A stretch of DNA of 64,000 nt. Source: Fasciola hepatica. Lineage: Eukaryota; Platyhelminthes; Trematoda; Plagiorchiida; Fasciolidae. Position numbers and translations under genes: made by a program. This document shows positions 12,501-26,191 of the stretch, one piece after another. Every line of letters starts with the position of its first letter. Within the stretch, counting starts at the first letter, position 1. The notes beneath the pieces are model-generated. The model did no database searches. It saw only the letters and a program-made list of their open reading frames with translations, and was not told the DNA's origin. Where the stretch lies: positions 2,418,001 through 2,482,000 of the forward strand of contig CANUEZ040000161.1 of NCBI GenBank assembly GCA_948099385.1. The letters are read 5' to 3'.

Positions 12501-15500
12501 CACTGCGTTTATTTCTGTTTTATCTGCCGAATTCTTTTTCGTGTAACGGCTATGAGTATAGCTATGTAACACTGAATATTCATCCACCGGGGTGCATAAA
12601 GCAAATACATGACTTGGCTCTTGTTATAAATCTTGATCAAACAACTAGTGTGATAGATCTAGACGACTAGCATCTGTCAGCATATGGAAAGTATGCTCCA
12701 AAAGACGCACCCTGCATAGAAGAATTAACAGTTTGGTGAGTATGGGTTACAAACTGAGAAATATCCTCTCTGGACAAGATAGAGCACTCATGACCAGCCA
12801 ATAATTGTTTAACATCACTGCTGTCATCCAGACAATTTGCATTGACTCTCACGGAATAAGTATCCCACCATTCGAGAGAAAGAATCTGTTAGGCTCATTA
12901 TGAGCACAAGGACGGATTAACCGATATTTTTGGGGAGTTGCCAAGGGAAAGTGGCCACACCTGTCATCAACCAACAAGTCAGCAATGATAGCTTCGCCAG
13001 TAAAACTAGCCATGGCTGTCAGAAGATCCAATCTTGGGCAACCCTGTTAGATACGAGATAGTAACGCACTCAAACGAAATTCGGCAGCACCTCAACATAG
13101 CTTTTTTAATCTAACACTTCTTCTGCTGTAGCAGAGTCAGTATGATGAAATTTACCGTTGTATCCTACGGTGCTATCTACATAGCATTGAAATGTAGATC
13201 AAGTGTTAAAGCCGAAAACTTGAAAATCAGAACAACAACGGGGCTGAGATACGGCTCGTCGGGAAACTCAAAACAAACGTGACGTCTAACACACATGACC
13301 TTAGTACGATACACAGACGAACGCGATTGGCTAACTGAAGACCAATCGGAACACAACAGCTATCCATTAAATATCAGCTGAATGATACAGTTGCGGCAAA
13401 CAGGTTAATACAAAAGAATAGTTTGACAGCTAGTCATGAGAATGCCTCTGTAATAACAAGGGTTTGATTTTTTCGTAACTATGTATTAAAAACGTTTTGG
13501 TCGACCAGGAAGAACTGAAAAGAGCAGAATTTTTTATTTCACTCAATTACTTATAAATCACAGTACACTCAACTTTCACAACGTTTACTCTTTGAATCTG
13601 AAAATCTCCATAAAGAACATATACTGAGAAGAGAGGTTCTCAGTGAAACACCTCTCAGGTAGCTCTTATTCTACTTGTCAAAGTGGAACTTAAAATATCA
13701 ACTTAGAATATCAAAGCTACAGATTCGGTTACAGATAATAATTCTGTCTCCAAGTAGCCACTCGATACCAGTGAATCTAAGAGAACACGCGTGAAAGCAG
13801 TACGGTTTGTAGCTTTGAGGAACGGTTATTTTTTATTCTATGCTGAGGCATGAAAGTGCAGGGGAGTGGGAATTTAGTCCATAGACTCTAACATCCACTC
13901 TATTATCAAGGGGAGGTTAACCTTTACTCTCTGATATGGAGTGACTGAGCCCATAAGGTCTCAGTATAGGACAGATGTAACAACTTTCTGGGCAAAACTG
14001 AGTCGCTGTCTACCACAAATCCCGTCTGTATGGAACAGTTTTCACTTATTTAATTCAGGCACTTGTGAAGAACTGCGTGAGTATAGCAACGTTCACCTCA
14101 GGATTACCGCATTTTTTTTTACCGTCATTCATCAAAAACATTAGAAAATCATGATTTAAGCTGTCTGCTCATCGAAATAATTAGCAAATCTAGCACCGTC
14201 GTAGGGGCACATTGATTGATGGATACTGAAATCAATTGCCTAGTTTCGTTTGATTGCAAGGCAGATGTTCGAAGCTGAAAGCTATCGAAAGGTAAGCAAA
14301 ATCTTCAAAGACTTGACAGCTGCCGAAATTGAAAATAGTTTTGGCAGGCTGCAGACATTACCGGACTGATAAAATAGGACGTTATAATCAACTGAATTCT
14401 TTAGTAGCGCTTTGTTAAGTCGTAGCAGGTTAAATGTCTGTGTTAATTCAGAGCTTGATTTGTTGAAATATATTCTATTTTTCCGTGGGAACGTGCATCA
14501 TATAGTATCGATGCTCAACTAACCACTGAAAACCATGGAAGCACTGCAAAGCTGTCTCTTTCTTGTTCATAGTCTTCAGCAGTATACATCCGTTGAGCCT
14601 TTACTAGAGCTCAAACCTGGAATGAACGACTACGAGTCAAACACCTAATTGCCAGGATATCCGGGCTGGTTCCCAAAGGTACTTACATCCGTCCAGTATA
14701 CAAGCTCTGTAGTTTGTCTAATGGAAAACTTTCGTCGTACTTAGAGCCCGACAGAGAAGTCATCCATCATAGGAGTCGATCTCTGTGCTGGTAATGTTCT
14801 CCTGATTATAAAAGCCAATAGCAGAAGTTCGCCATACCATGCGATGCATAAGCTCAACGAGCCATTGGACACCAACTCGGAAGGGCTGGCGGTTAGGTGT
14901 TCGATTCACCATCGTTCACTCCAAATTTCAGCTCCTGTAGGAGCTCGGTGGATGTGGACTGCTAATGATTTGTAACAACGATAAAGTAGCTGTAAAAATT
15001 GCTTTGAGAAAAGCTACCCACGGTAACCGAAGCGAAGAAATATTGCCTCTACCCACAACGCTGTGTTAATAACATTAAAACACAATAGCTGTATAGTGCT
15101 CCAAAGGTTTTCAATGGTGATTTGAACTTCGCTGCTACAAAGTGATTCATGTTAAGTAAAAATCTGGTCTCCTACTGCTTATACTCAATCTATTCCTTCT
15201 TCTCTTGCGGACAACCAGTAAATGGTCTAAACAAGTTGGAGGAAAAATGTTTAAATGTCTTCGTGCACGACATGAAATTTCATAACCTTGCTGATTTTAT
15301 TACGTCTGGGCCTGAGCAACCTTTTTTTCTTGTCAGCTAAATGTCTGTTTAGTGTCACTCATACTGCCAATCCAACGATGCTTGAAAGTAAGAAGAAAGA
15401 TGGAGGAGACATAATTCATAACACGTGAATTAAAGTCCCACATACCCTTTCTACATCCCAGGTTTGATATTCGGTAGACACATAGTTACTTCAAATTATA

Positions 15501-15729
15501 AAATAATGCAGTCTGTTAAATAAGATTTCGACTCCGTACCTAGCTTATTTTTCCAGTAATACTATCGCGGTTGGTGAGGAAGAAGGTTAGGTGGTGGACA
15601 GTAATCCACTGTCGTCCGGATCGTTACCACATTTGACCAATTGGGACCTTACGTGGTTCTTCGTCACTCCAAGTCACGGGATCTGGTTGCCGGTTATCCT
15701 CAAAAGGGCGGTGGGCCTTCGTGTCTATG
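12501..15729. other. No gene recognised between LINE relics
   Basis: Contains the SINE-like pieces at 14510-14545 (-) and 14880-15135 (+). The frames at 13941-14144 and 15149-15340 have no motif or paired splice signals. Confidence 0.45.
14880..15135 (+). mobile_element. SINE-like copy related to 57505-57660
   Basis: Shares ttaggtgttcgattca and the gctcctgtaggagctcggtggatg block with the 57.5-kb copy, and ends with a tail motif (aaggttttcaatggtgattt) also found in other orientations at about 10540-10570, 14510-14545 and 44115-44150. No coding capacity. Boundaries are approximate. Confidence 0.4.
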
Positions 15730-16345
15730 GAGCAAATGCCCCTTCCACCGCACTCATGCGCAGGCGTGTAATCAAAAAAGTATAGTACTGTAGAGAACTT
15801 GTAAGTCTTTGTAAAAAAACATTAATTTTTTGTAGCGGAATCGTGTTGATGTAGAAATACCTTTGCTGAGATCGGGGTAAATAGAGAGCTTTTTCCCCCA
15901 AACGTCCTACGGGAGAACTCTGTGCAAAACTGATGTGTTGGCACGCTATAAAATAGGTCATCTGACTAAAAGAAATATCACTGCCTCTAGATAAGTGCTT
16001 CAGGGAATGGATAGTTGGCTCAAAGTCTGTAATAAGCAATTCAGGCAGTATTACATGGAGCCAGCGAGGTAGAAAGCAAGAGTAAACCAAATTCCAGATA
16101 AGACAAAGTGGAGTACCGAAAAATTTGAGTCTTAAAACATAAGACGTAGACCGTCTTATCTTCAGAAAAACTGGGGTTATACTTTCAGACCGAGAAAGGC
16201 CGCGATTAATGATAACACCGAGGTACCTCACTGGTGCATTGGTCCCTATATGCTCACCGTCTACGAAAGCAGGGAGTGGATTTCAAAATAGTAGAACACT
16301 TAATCCCCTTTTGAAGACAATGCAAAATGTTGGGAGACTTTTAAA
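15730..16345 (-). mobile_element. Decayed non-LTR retrotransposon RT C-terminus, minus strand
   Basis: On the minus strand the text VRYLGVIINRGLSRSES, SYVLRLKFFGTPLCLIWNLV and SLKHLSRGSDISFSQMTYFI matches, block by block, the C-terminal part of the RT relic at 11.5-12.5 kb (VKYLGSTIT, YYVLRLKAMSVPLYIIQ, LKHLSYASGIPRKDL). The upstream piece, GEHIGTNAP preceded by an in-frame stop, continues to about 16340. The catalytic YADD region is missing, so this is a truncated, dead copy in the opposite orientation. Confidence 0.75.
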
Positions 16346-16945
16346 GATTCATCCATAATTCCCACCGTTATTCTACTTTTACCCGAAACGGGCATGTGTA
16401 CGCCCGCGAATTCCGGTAGACTGTAGGTTGACAGTGATGCTGACAATATCATATTTTAGCCAATAACTTCTCTCCTGGTTGTCCAGTCACGGTACAGTTT
16501 TAAAACTGTTACATGGGATAGCTTGCAGAGATTCTATAGCTAGACAGAGCGCGGTTACTTGCTTGTCTCTTTGAGAAACAGAGCTATTAAACATGGTTGA
16601 TATTAGACCACTTGGAAGAGGTAAGTGAGTAGAGACCCAGTAAGGTGTTTTTTTCTGAATACTAGGGAAATAGAGTTGCTACTTTGAATCTGCTGGACAA
16701 AATAAGGAAGCCTCACTCGTTGCCTTGTGGACAAAGTCTTTTACAAATAAAAATTAAGCTTGTGAGTTAAACTTGCTCTTCTCATGCGGGTTTTTCAATT
16801 TGGGTCTCAGAATTGAGCTAGCCGGTTCCCTCTGAAAGCACAATCGGTACTTCTGGTCGTGATACATGCCACTTTTTCTGTGGTTATGCAGATGCTGGGA
16901 TGAAGTAATCAATATGAACAGCCCTCAAAGGTCCACTGCACTGTT

Positions 16946-17025
16946 AGGAATAACCAACAACCAGACCCTTAGACTTGGCGTGGAGAACCTCGTAAGGTCC
17001 CAGTAGGTCAGGAGTGGTGACTAGC
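16946..17025 (+). repeat. Dispersed repeat, copy A
   Basis: Direct-orientation relative of 36966-37046: both contain 'caaccagaccct..g.cttg..gtggagaac' followed by 'taaggtcccag.aggtcaagtgtggt' with scattered differences. No protein recognised; a non-autonomous element or SINE part is likely. Confidence 0.6.
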
Positions 17026-18430
17026 CAGACGACAGAGGAGTACTGTCTACTGCGAAAGTGACCGAAGATTGTGGAGCTTGAACTTCGGACCTCCGGCGTG
17101 GGAATGAAACGCCCTAAAACACTCAACCACCACCAGTTAATATGACGCACACGTCCAAATACAGATTTCCAGGCCGTACTGAAAAAGATTAGAAATTGAA
17201 TCCATTTCGGGCGGGAAAGGAGGTAAAGATCTAGACCAAACAGCTTGTTCTTGTTGAACACGTGAGTGTTCGTGTTCGAGTTTACACGATTCGCCTCCTG
17301 GATGGATGCAGGAATGAACGGGGTGAGCAGCTGTCATGGTTACTGGCACCGCTGCGTTCAAACTCAGCCACCGTTCATACGATTAGAAAGCGGAATTTTC
17401 TTAAATAATTAGTTGCTTCTCATACTTGGATTTATTCCACTTCCAATAGAATGGTGCTATGTGGAGGTATGCAAAACCAGGACAATGTTATGTTTGGTTG
17501 ATAGTTGAGTAAACAGACCTAACCTGATGGAATGCAAGAGACTACCCAAAGCACCGGATCTTATGAGGCAGTCGTAGTGAACAAATTACCACTGCTCAAT
17601 AATCATACTCATTCATGATTTTTTTTAATGTTCACAAGTTGTTTCATCTGACCCCTTACAAGTCACAGAAAATCTGAACCCTTCACGGCCATCTGTTATA
17701 AATATTTGGTTTGATCTCTTTGAAACAATAAACACTTGAACTATTAAAATCTGCAACAAACTGGATAATTCTTTTCCTTTAAAATCACTCTAAAATTAAT
17801 CCGACAAAACTAGAGCACTAAAGAAGTTTAGAAGAAAAAAGACCCGATGTCATCATCAAAGTCTGCAGATTACCCTGTTCTGTTCACCAGATCCCATCCA
17901 TTTCTATTTGTGACCGGTACCCATTGAAACTGTGCTTCTTTCTGACACCACAGCCTAGCTGAAAAATGTTTTGACTTTATGCGGCCGATAAGAAAGCTCT
18001 GAATGTTCGTACAGTTATCCCGTTCCGCCTGGACATTCTCAGCTAAAATCCATGCTCGTGATTTTCTGTTTGGTCAGATGTCCTGTTTTCAAATGCGAGC
18101 ACGTTTGCTTGAAGTTTATAATCCGATGAATATTGAAGCTAGTGGACATTAGAATTGCTCAATTCATGCAAACCCTGATATACGGTGAAAAAATATTGAA
18201 AATGGAAAGTCGAAAATTTCTGGTGCTGAATCCTGAAAACATTTTGGAAAACCGTTGAGCCGTAATGGACTAGGGTCTTAGGAAACAAAAACAGGGGTAT
18301 TATTGGTTAAAAGCCAGTGATCTAAGCTAAACACACGTTTGAAGGATCAGGGATTTTCCGAATGGTATGAAAAGGCACGAAGGGAAGTTGGCTTGGTATT
18401 CCTATTGATTAAACAAAGTCGGGATTTCAG

Positions 18431-18530
18431 GACCCAGTCGTCTTTACAGAAGTCCAGCTGATACGAAGCGAACAAAGCTGTCCTGGATGGATCTGTATTC
18501 ATACTATGGAAGAGTTTCATAATAAATCTG
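18431..18530 (+). CDS. RhoGEF gene, most 5' exon identified (residues 1-33)
   Basis: The exon follows a ttcag acceptor and ends at a gtaaga donor. It reads DPVVFTEVQLIRSEQSCPGW and then ICIHTMEEFHNKS, leaving one G that joins the next exon to make GAT (Asp). It starts in phase 0, so an earlier exon must supply the start codon. The order 'strand, Pro-Gly-Trp, strand, Thr' loosely recalls the opening of MABP-type domains, but this is only an impression. An alternative acceptor (tttacag) lies 16 nt downstream. Membership in the gene rests on phase and composition. Confidence 0.55.
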
Positions 18531-20312
18531 GTAAGAAGGTGAAGGCGAAGCAGAGGCTGCCGAATGGTGAGGGACCGGCAACAGACGTGAACCTGCCGCC
18601 TACAAGTTTGAAGCTGCTCTTCATCACTGCTGGTTTGGACTTGTCTCCCAGTACACAGTAACTAATATGATGCTTCTGCTTTTGAAAGAGAAACTCCTAT
18701 CGAACTGTTTTCATCAACTGTGTTGCATGTTTGATCCGCAGTTATCCAAAGTCTGAAGAAACGGCGGGCTAATTACCTAATTTTTGCAAAACTCCACGGA
18801 TTAATCACACTCTAACCCAATTTCGTAGGGAGCACTATTCGCAAGCCCTTGGTCGAATTTGCCACTTTACAACTGTGTAAAAGAACCCGCCTTTCACACT
18901 AAAATGTATTACGAATCATTAGGAGTATTTGTGCAAACAAACCATTCCAAGAATAACATGGTGATTTGTCGTAATGTCGTCTGAAGATCCGCCTTGACTA
19001 AACGATGAAATAACTTCCGACAAATAATCTTGTGATTCTTGAAATGGATTCTTTCCCCATTCACACTCATAACGATTCAAATGAGATTGCAGTACAAAAG
19101 CCCACCATGGAGTGCAAAGTTGTAGGGATGACTGAATGGGAGAGGAATTGATACGCAAACCTGATGAGTAGCACTAACCGCGAAACCGGTCACGTGCTCC
19201 CAGAGAAATTTCGTCCTGTCATTCTGTTACAGTACTACTTACAACAACCTATATTTCTTTTGAAGTGAATGCGTGGTAAACGCCAAAAATGTCTCAGTTT
19301 AGTTCGGGTTGTTAGACCGTCGGATACGTGATTGTTAATCTCTCGGAATGTATTTCTTCACTCGTCAAACAGTATCGTTAGCTTGGATGCAACTGCGAGT
19401 AATACTTATCGCTCACAGACACGGTTTTCATGGCATACGTACGCACAAGCGTAGTACAAAGTGTGTATCGCCTTGCTGAGACCGCCAGCTGGGCAGAGAA
19501 AACCGGCAACCATGGATGTATAATTAGGCACAAAGAACTACACAAGGCCTCAGGTAAACGCAATACGGCGAAGGAAAAATGGTTCTCTTTTACCACAGTT
19601 TAGTTCAAGCCTTGTGCAGCTGGGTTTTTACTTGCTTCCCAGAATAGCATACTTCAGTGACAATAAACTCGGAGTGTTCTAAGCCGCACATATATGTTCT
19701 TCCGCTCAATTCCTCCTGCGTATCCGAAAGGCCTTCAACAGTATTTTGCAATAGTCTAGCGCTGATCAAGCTGCAGGGGAAAGATCAGCTAGAACAACAG
19801 TTAGGAAGACTACCATTGGTTCTATATGGAAACGACAGCTTAAAATATATACTAACTTGTTCACTAGTCATCCAGTTGGTGGCTTTAGTAGATGAATGTA
19901 CTCCTCAGACGTGCACTTCTGGAACGAGCGAGAAAAAACGGCCTCGATTAGTCAACAGTGTTAAAACTTCCTTCAAGGACAACGAGACCAGCTATCAATG
20001 AGTATGTTACGTAAGTTATTCAAATTACCGATGACTGTAGATGTTATCGGAACAGGTGACTTCCTGGGATGATTTAAAAGGTGAGATATCACGGCCATTG
20101 AAGTTTTGAACGCGATAAGTCGGACAGACCCATGTCTCAACAGTTGGCACTGTCCCCAGAGAAATCAAAGTCAACTGATCTGGATGGACAAGTGATATGA
20201 CAATATGAACAGAAAGAAACAGATGGATGGACGACCTGCTGGATACTTCTGGATGGGATAAACAATAAAAACGAATTGGCCTTCGCCAAGCCACTAGGAC
20301 CCAGATGCTCTT

Positions 20313-20430
<118 letters not shown>

Positions 20431-21448
20431 CGGGAGAGATCTAAATTGAGACAGAAAATACAATGACATATTACTTAGAAAGATCAGCCAGAAATTCAGT
20501 AAACTATATGAAGAAATTTCGAAAGCTACTAAGTCAACGGCCGTGGACTTTGGCCCTTTGAAGAGTAACGGAATTATTTCCGTTTATTGTAACCTGCTCT
20601 TGGATAACGAACAATTCTTGGTTAGGCTGAATACGTTGACTTTCCTAGAATCTTCAGTAGAGCCATGGAAACAGGTCCTGGTACGAATCGGGCACTTGTT
20701 TTTGATAAGTCATTGCTATTTTTGTTCGGAATTATTACGATGCTCATACTATCTTTATTTGGTCTGTGCCGGTCGAAAACGAAGAAACACGTGTCGGGTT
20801 TTAGCTTGTAAAAGCACAGATCATCAAAACCATGATCATTTTTGCGAGACAGCAATCAAAATGTCTGATGCAAAAGCCAAGAAGCTGTTAAAGACTATCC
20901 GTGGAATACGTCATTGTCAAATGCACTTTTACTGCGGCGGCCACTCCTTTAGGCTCGACGTTTATGATGGTCTCACCACTGACAAAACTATTTGGATTCG
21001 TTTGCCGCAACTACAAATGAACATCACGACCGAGATCCAGAGTAGTCTGTGTCAAATTTTCTGATAAAAACCAGACCAAAATAAGCTTACCCGGTTCTGT
21101 CTTTAGAGCCATCGTTGGGTAACAATAATTCGAAGCTGTTGGAATTCAGAGAAGCTGTGCTAATTAGACCAAGTAATCCTCTTCTTGGCCCATAGGAACT
21201 TCTGACATAATTATTTACGTAACCATGGAGGTAGCTGTAGTTCTTCTTTTTGTATCAAGCTATCGCCTTACGTCAGTTGACTGTAGTTTCCAACTTCAAT
21301 TCGTATATGTTTCTTATTGATTTAATTAGGCCACTGAATGGTGTAGACAACATGTTATAGTTGTGCAGCATCCGTGTTTTTTCTGTTGTGATCAGCTGAA
21401 TAGAGGTTACTCAGTGCTTCACATTTTCCTTCTCAATTTGTATGTTAG

Positions 21449-21642
21449 ATCGACTTGAAGCCCGACTGGTAGTGGAACAGCCAGTTCTGATTGAGGACGA
21501 TTTGTGGGATTCCGAAATGCACTTCTCACCGGAATCCAAAGTGGTACACACCGATGCTAACCTTGAGCTTCTTGAAAGAAATCTCTTACCAAGCGGAAGA
21601 TCATCACTGAATATTGACCCAGATGGCATTCCTCCAAATAAG
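21449..21642 (+). CDS. RhoGEF gene exon, acidic N-terminal region
   Basis: The acceptor is gttag and the donor gttggt. The frame is open throughout and encodes an acidic segment including LEARLVVEQPVLIEDDLWDS and later NLELLERNLLPSGRSSLNID. It begins with two bases of a split codon and ends in phase 0, matching both flanking exons. No domain is recognised; the composition suggests a disordered or helical linker ahead of the DH domain. Confidence 0.7.
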
Positions 21643-23597
21643 GTTGGTTACACAACTGCTTAGCGTGCTTTAAAACGAGAGTTTAAATCTACTTTTACTG
21701 GCATACGTGCCCTAGTACCCTTTCTGTGGTCGGAATGCTAGCACTGTAAACCATAAAACAACGATATGGTGAGGCTTTTTCATGATGGAGTCACAAAAAC
21801 ATTACGTCACCTCTCATGTGAGACAAGTATTCTAATCCCGAAGTAGAGAAAGATCCCCATAGGAGTACCAACTAAGTAAGCTTAACTAAAAGACTAACAA
21901 CTTTGTGAAGCGGTTTCATTTACGTAAGTGATGATAATTAGTGCACACTCACCGCGACACAAGCATGCATACAGTACTGTGAGTTCCGTAGACGGACTGT
22001 TGACCTATCGGGACTTGATATGAGCTCCAAATCGTGGCAATTTGGTTTAACTCACCTATTAAAAAGGACCGGAATCCACAGGTTCTGTCTCCATTACCTT
22101 CGATTAGCAGTATTGCTATACAGTTGAATGACACGTCCGGCATCGAGTTTCTCACTTCGTTCTTCGGTCAATGTGGTCAGCTCGTTCCGGTCATATGATG
22201 AACCTGTGTAACACTTTGACCTGCCTGTGCAGTGGCGCATAATCATGGGACACACAAATGTCCATGAAAAAAACAAGGCGTAGGACTATCAATGAGCTAA
22301 AACTTGTGGTAGATGAGGCACTACGTGTGTCAACATAAAAAAGGAACTAATATAAAACGGATGCATTCTTTTGATATCCACCGAAAGGATTTGTTCAAAA
22401 AGCTTGAGGAGAATACCAAGTTTTATTCATATTTTTCAATCTTTTCTGTTTTTACCGATCCAAAGGAAAGGTCCAATCTTTTCATTAGTCATGACGGAAG
22501 TTTCATACTTCGATGTCTGTTTTGGACAAGAGCTGAAAGTGGTTTTATCTAACTGTTTAAAATGACCCCTAGGCCAGAAGAACTTTATTACGAGAAGTTG
22601 GTGATTATTTGATTCTTCTGAAAGAAAGAAGACGACAACTCATTTCTCATTACCTTGAAATTAGCTTCGATATTTTTGGATCAAGCCGTTCGTTTGCAAC
22701 TTAGGTTTTGCTGTGAAATTAAAAAAACTCACTAGCTCTTCCGGTGCTGATACCTCCGGAATACTTGTTCACTTAATCAGCACCGTTATGAATAAAGTAT
22801 AACGGAATAAAGGATATTTATCGCAGTCGGGTATAGTCATTTTAAGATTGACCAAGCTGGAATTCAGTCTATTAATATCAGTCTGACCGTCCTGGGTATG
22901 CCAAAACAGAGCGCCGGTTGAATGTCTAACAGCTTTAACGAAGTCATCTTCAAGCCTCAAACTAATCTGTTACAAAAAGACATCAGTGCAAACGGTTCCT
23001 ATCATACGAAAATATGGCATAGTTAATCACACTTTTGATTCATTAATTCAACGTTTGTTGCCTGCATCCCATTTATTACCAACTACTTTATTAACCCTCA
23101 TCAATCTGCTACATTTTTTGCTTAAATATAGAGCTTTCTTATAGTAAGGGAAGACTACAACAAGGCGTGTAAATAATAGACAAGATTATTTTAAGCAAGA
23201 AACTGTAGAATACTGACACTGTTAGTGACTCGGTTTGTTGGAGGCCGAGGAAAGCTTGATCGGGGAAATTTGGATTCAGAACAAGACACTTCATCTCCAC
23301 TACCTTACACCAAATATGTTTAGCAATAGAAAACTCTCTTTGCGGAAGAACTCAACTAAGACGTGAAAAAGGTCGTTGTCGACTTCATGGCTTGGTACAT
23401 CGATCACTTGTGCTCTGATCCACAACCACGCTTCAAACCCTCCCGTACGATGCGTATAACATAACACATGGTGTGTCGGTATTTGTTAAACTCAGAATTT
23501 TGTTCTCTCCTGACACACGGCTCTCAGCATTATCTGTTTTCCCACTGGCTTATTCGTGATTCTGATTTCGCTTATACTATCCCTCTTCCCCTTGTAG

Positions 23598-23748
23598 CTA
23601 ATCACCGGCTCAGCAGTTGATCACGTGACCAACAATCAGGCGCACTTAACTAATAAGTTGGATAAACATCCAAATCCAACAAGCCACTGCGATCCAATCA
23701 GCGCTGAACAAGCACTAGGGCTTACACGGGCTTCACAACAGCATTCGG
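23598..23748 (+). CDS. RhoGEF gene exon, polar linker
   Basis: A pyrimidine-rich tract and tgtag acceptor precede it and a strong gtgagt donor follows. It encodes about 50 polar residues rich in Asn, His, Thr and Gln (starting LITGSAVDHV, ending LTRASQQHS), leaving one G. That G joins AG of the exon at 28919 to make GAG (Glu). No domain is recognised; it is probably disordered. The intron after it is the longest of the gene (5170 bp) and contains an (AT)n tract and an RTE relic. Confidence 0.72.
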
Positions 23749-24018
23749 GTGAGTCCTTTTTTGGAAATACGTTGTATATACAGTACAGGCTGTCAGAATG
23801 AACTTTACAGCACTTTTCAACGGTTCATTCTTTGATTGGCACCACATTTTATACTCTCTCTAGTTGAACCATCTTTCAAAAGTCAGCTGTAATATAACCT
23901 CAAAATAAATGCAAGTCGATTGACCTTTAATCTGGGATTTGACTCAATTAAGCTCGAAAACCTCTTCTCCTTTGGGCACTTCTGTGAAATTCAGCTTTAA
24001 TAATTTGTAGATGTGTCG

Positions 24019-24124
<106 letters not shown>

Positions 24125-24429
24125 CTTGAGTAACTTAATCTTTTGCCGTTTAACAAAATCAACTTCCCAGGACCTACATATTGGACTTTTAGTTGTGGTC
24201 CTCTCACCGGGTGGCTGAAAACATTGGGCCTCGTTACTGGGTATTGTGTCCAGTGATGTAGTCGCTTTGCAACCTCTTCGTCCTAGAGACTGCCACTGAC
24301 AAATTTATCCTCGAATTGTTTGCTTCATATGGATATGGCGTATTCGAGAGGATTAGCACCTCTAAGTTGGTAGACTGTCGTGCCCCTCGGGGTATCTTCC
24401 ATCTCGTTGGTCTCCATCACCTGCCCAAC

Positions 24430-25850
24430 TCTGGCCTGTGGCTCTACGACGGTGAGGCATGAGTCAGCGGCCACACCCCGGCAAACCGATCGACAGGCAA
24501 GCCAAACCAGGTTCAGGGTAATCGAGGCCTAAAAATCTCGGTGAGACGGCACCCAGCATGCGAAGATGGATGCTCCTGCATAGGCGGAAGAGATCTGTTG
24601 GATCCAACGCCAATCAAGGGAATCTGTCCAATTAACAGGATTGCATGGACCCCTGGGTTTAGGTGACCTCTACCGAATGGCGAACGAGCTCCTAGAGAGT
24701 CACCGGCAACCATGACCCAAGATCAATAGGACGCATTGAGCATCCCGGATTGGTGGATCACCATTCAAAAGGCGTATGAACCGCTTGTGCTGTCAGCGGC
24801 TCCCAACACAAAACTTCCTATTACCCGACAGGAATCACTTGATTGTGCACGGACTAGAGTTGCTACCTCGAATAAAAAGCCGAGTGGCACTGGGGTCCCC
24901 ACTCTGTACCGAATTCCCAAGACTCTTCATGGCAAGTTCCCTCACACACATCGCTCGTGCTACGGCGTCCCCGGTAAGCGACGCGCCTCGTGTTCTCCCC
25001 GCGGCCGGGGTGACAAGTATGCTAGCTGGGAGCCTCAAGACGCAAAATCACATTCAAATCACCTGCTGGAACGTGAGAACACTCTTGGACATCGGAAGCC
25101 AAGCCAACACTGCACAAATGCTACTGCAGCATCGAAATCGCATGTCTCTCCGAAATTCGGCTGCAGAATTCAGGTACCTAGTGTATAAAGGTTCTCAGAG
25201 TTGACGACAGTTACCACTTCTCTCATAGTGAACCCATGGACAGCTCTGTCTTCCATGGCGTCACGATAGCTGTCAGCAGCAAGGCCAACAAAACATTGCT
25301 TTCATGGAACCTTATCTCCCCTCGGATCACCTTAGCTCATGTCAACGCCTCACCCTTGAACTTATCGGTTGTTGCGGTCTATGTCCTGACAGTTGCAGCC
25401 GAAGAAGCGGCAAAGAACTAGTTCTACGATACACTACAAGAGATATTAAACAGTGTCCCGAAACTTCTCGCTCTTCTGGTTGCGAGGACTAGCACTTCCG
25501 CACAGGTGATTCTATCCAAGCAACAAGACGCGTTTTGGGAAAATAAGGTCATAGACAGCAGTGCAGCAATCGTCAAAGTCTCTCATTTTTGCAGACTTGA
25601 ACAGCCTAACCATCAACAAAACTCGCTCCTAACATCCCAGGAAGCGCTCTCTAACGCGATACTCTGATGACGGTCACACAACGCACCAAATAGACTACAT
25701 TCTCATTTTGAGGGATTGGGACTCCAGTTTGTCTACGGAGTTCACAACCGGAAGCAGAACTGGATTTCCCTGTGATCAGGTCTCGCATCCAGTGGCTGCT
25801 CATGCGCAAGTGCCATTCGGGACATGCATCAAGTCAGCTCATACCCTCGC
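24430..25850 (+). mobile_element. Decayed RTE-like LINE: 5' region and endonuclease
   Basis: Lies in the 5.2-kb RhoGEF intron. The start of an AP-endonuclease is visible as HIQITCWNVRTLLDIGSQAN at about 25050, then in other frames HGVTIAVSSKANKTLLSWNL with VVAVYVLTVAAEEAAKN, and finally HTTHQIDYILI at about 25680. That block order is typical of the RTE clade endonuclease. At least three frame changes and several stops separate the blocks. The RT is not present downstream. It shares the transcription direction of the host gene. Confidence 0.75.
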
Positions 25851-26176
25851 ACGAAAGTAAAAATAAGTATTCAGTTTGCGCTCGAAGAGTAACGTCGTGC
25901 ATTGGCAAAACAATGAATGAACCGAATTGAAATGAACTGGTCCTCCGTGTTCTGCTCTTTTGACTTTCTATTTGAGGCTTAGGCCCAAGTGTGATGGAGT
26001 GCTACGTCTGCAACTACTGGACTCACTCCCCTGTAGTAGTCCCTTTCACCAATAAACATTAGTCAGGTTCACTAAAGTTGATTCTTGCTGAAACGTATTG
26101 CATTTATTAAGGGTAATAGTCAAAGAAATAACCTTCTCGCACTGTAAAGCTGTTTCTTCCAAGGAGGTTACAGTCT

Positions 26177-26191
26177 GGGGGGGGGGGGGGG
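26177..26191. repeat. Poly(G) run, 15 bp
   Basis: Fifteen consecutive G in the same intron, after the RTE relic. Confidence 0.97.

Noticed and set aside
19657..20001. 114-codon ORF with a protein-like end (GTSEKKRPRLVNSVKTSFKD)
   Set aside because: It stops just before a gtatgt site and has no phase link to the 18431 or 21449 exons; left unassigned.
20543..21064. 173-codon + strand ORF (contains LACKSTDHQNHDHFCETAIK)
   Set aside because: It lies in an intron, has no motif I recognise and no splice pair with the right phase for the gene. It could be repeat debris; a chance frame of this size is possible but less common, so it deserves a database search.
21224..21300. Signal-peptide-like start (MEVAVVLLFVSSYRLTSVDC)
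   Set aside because: Inside an intron, short, with a poor donor and no following exon in phase.
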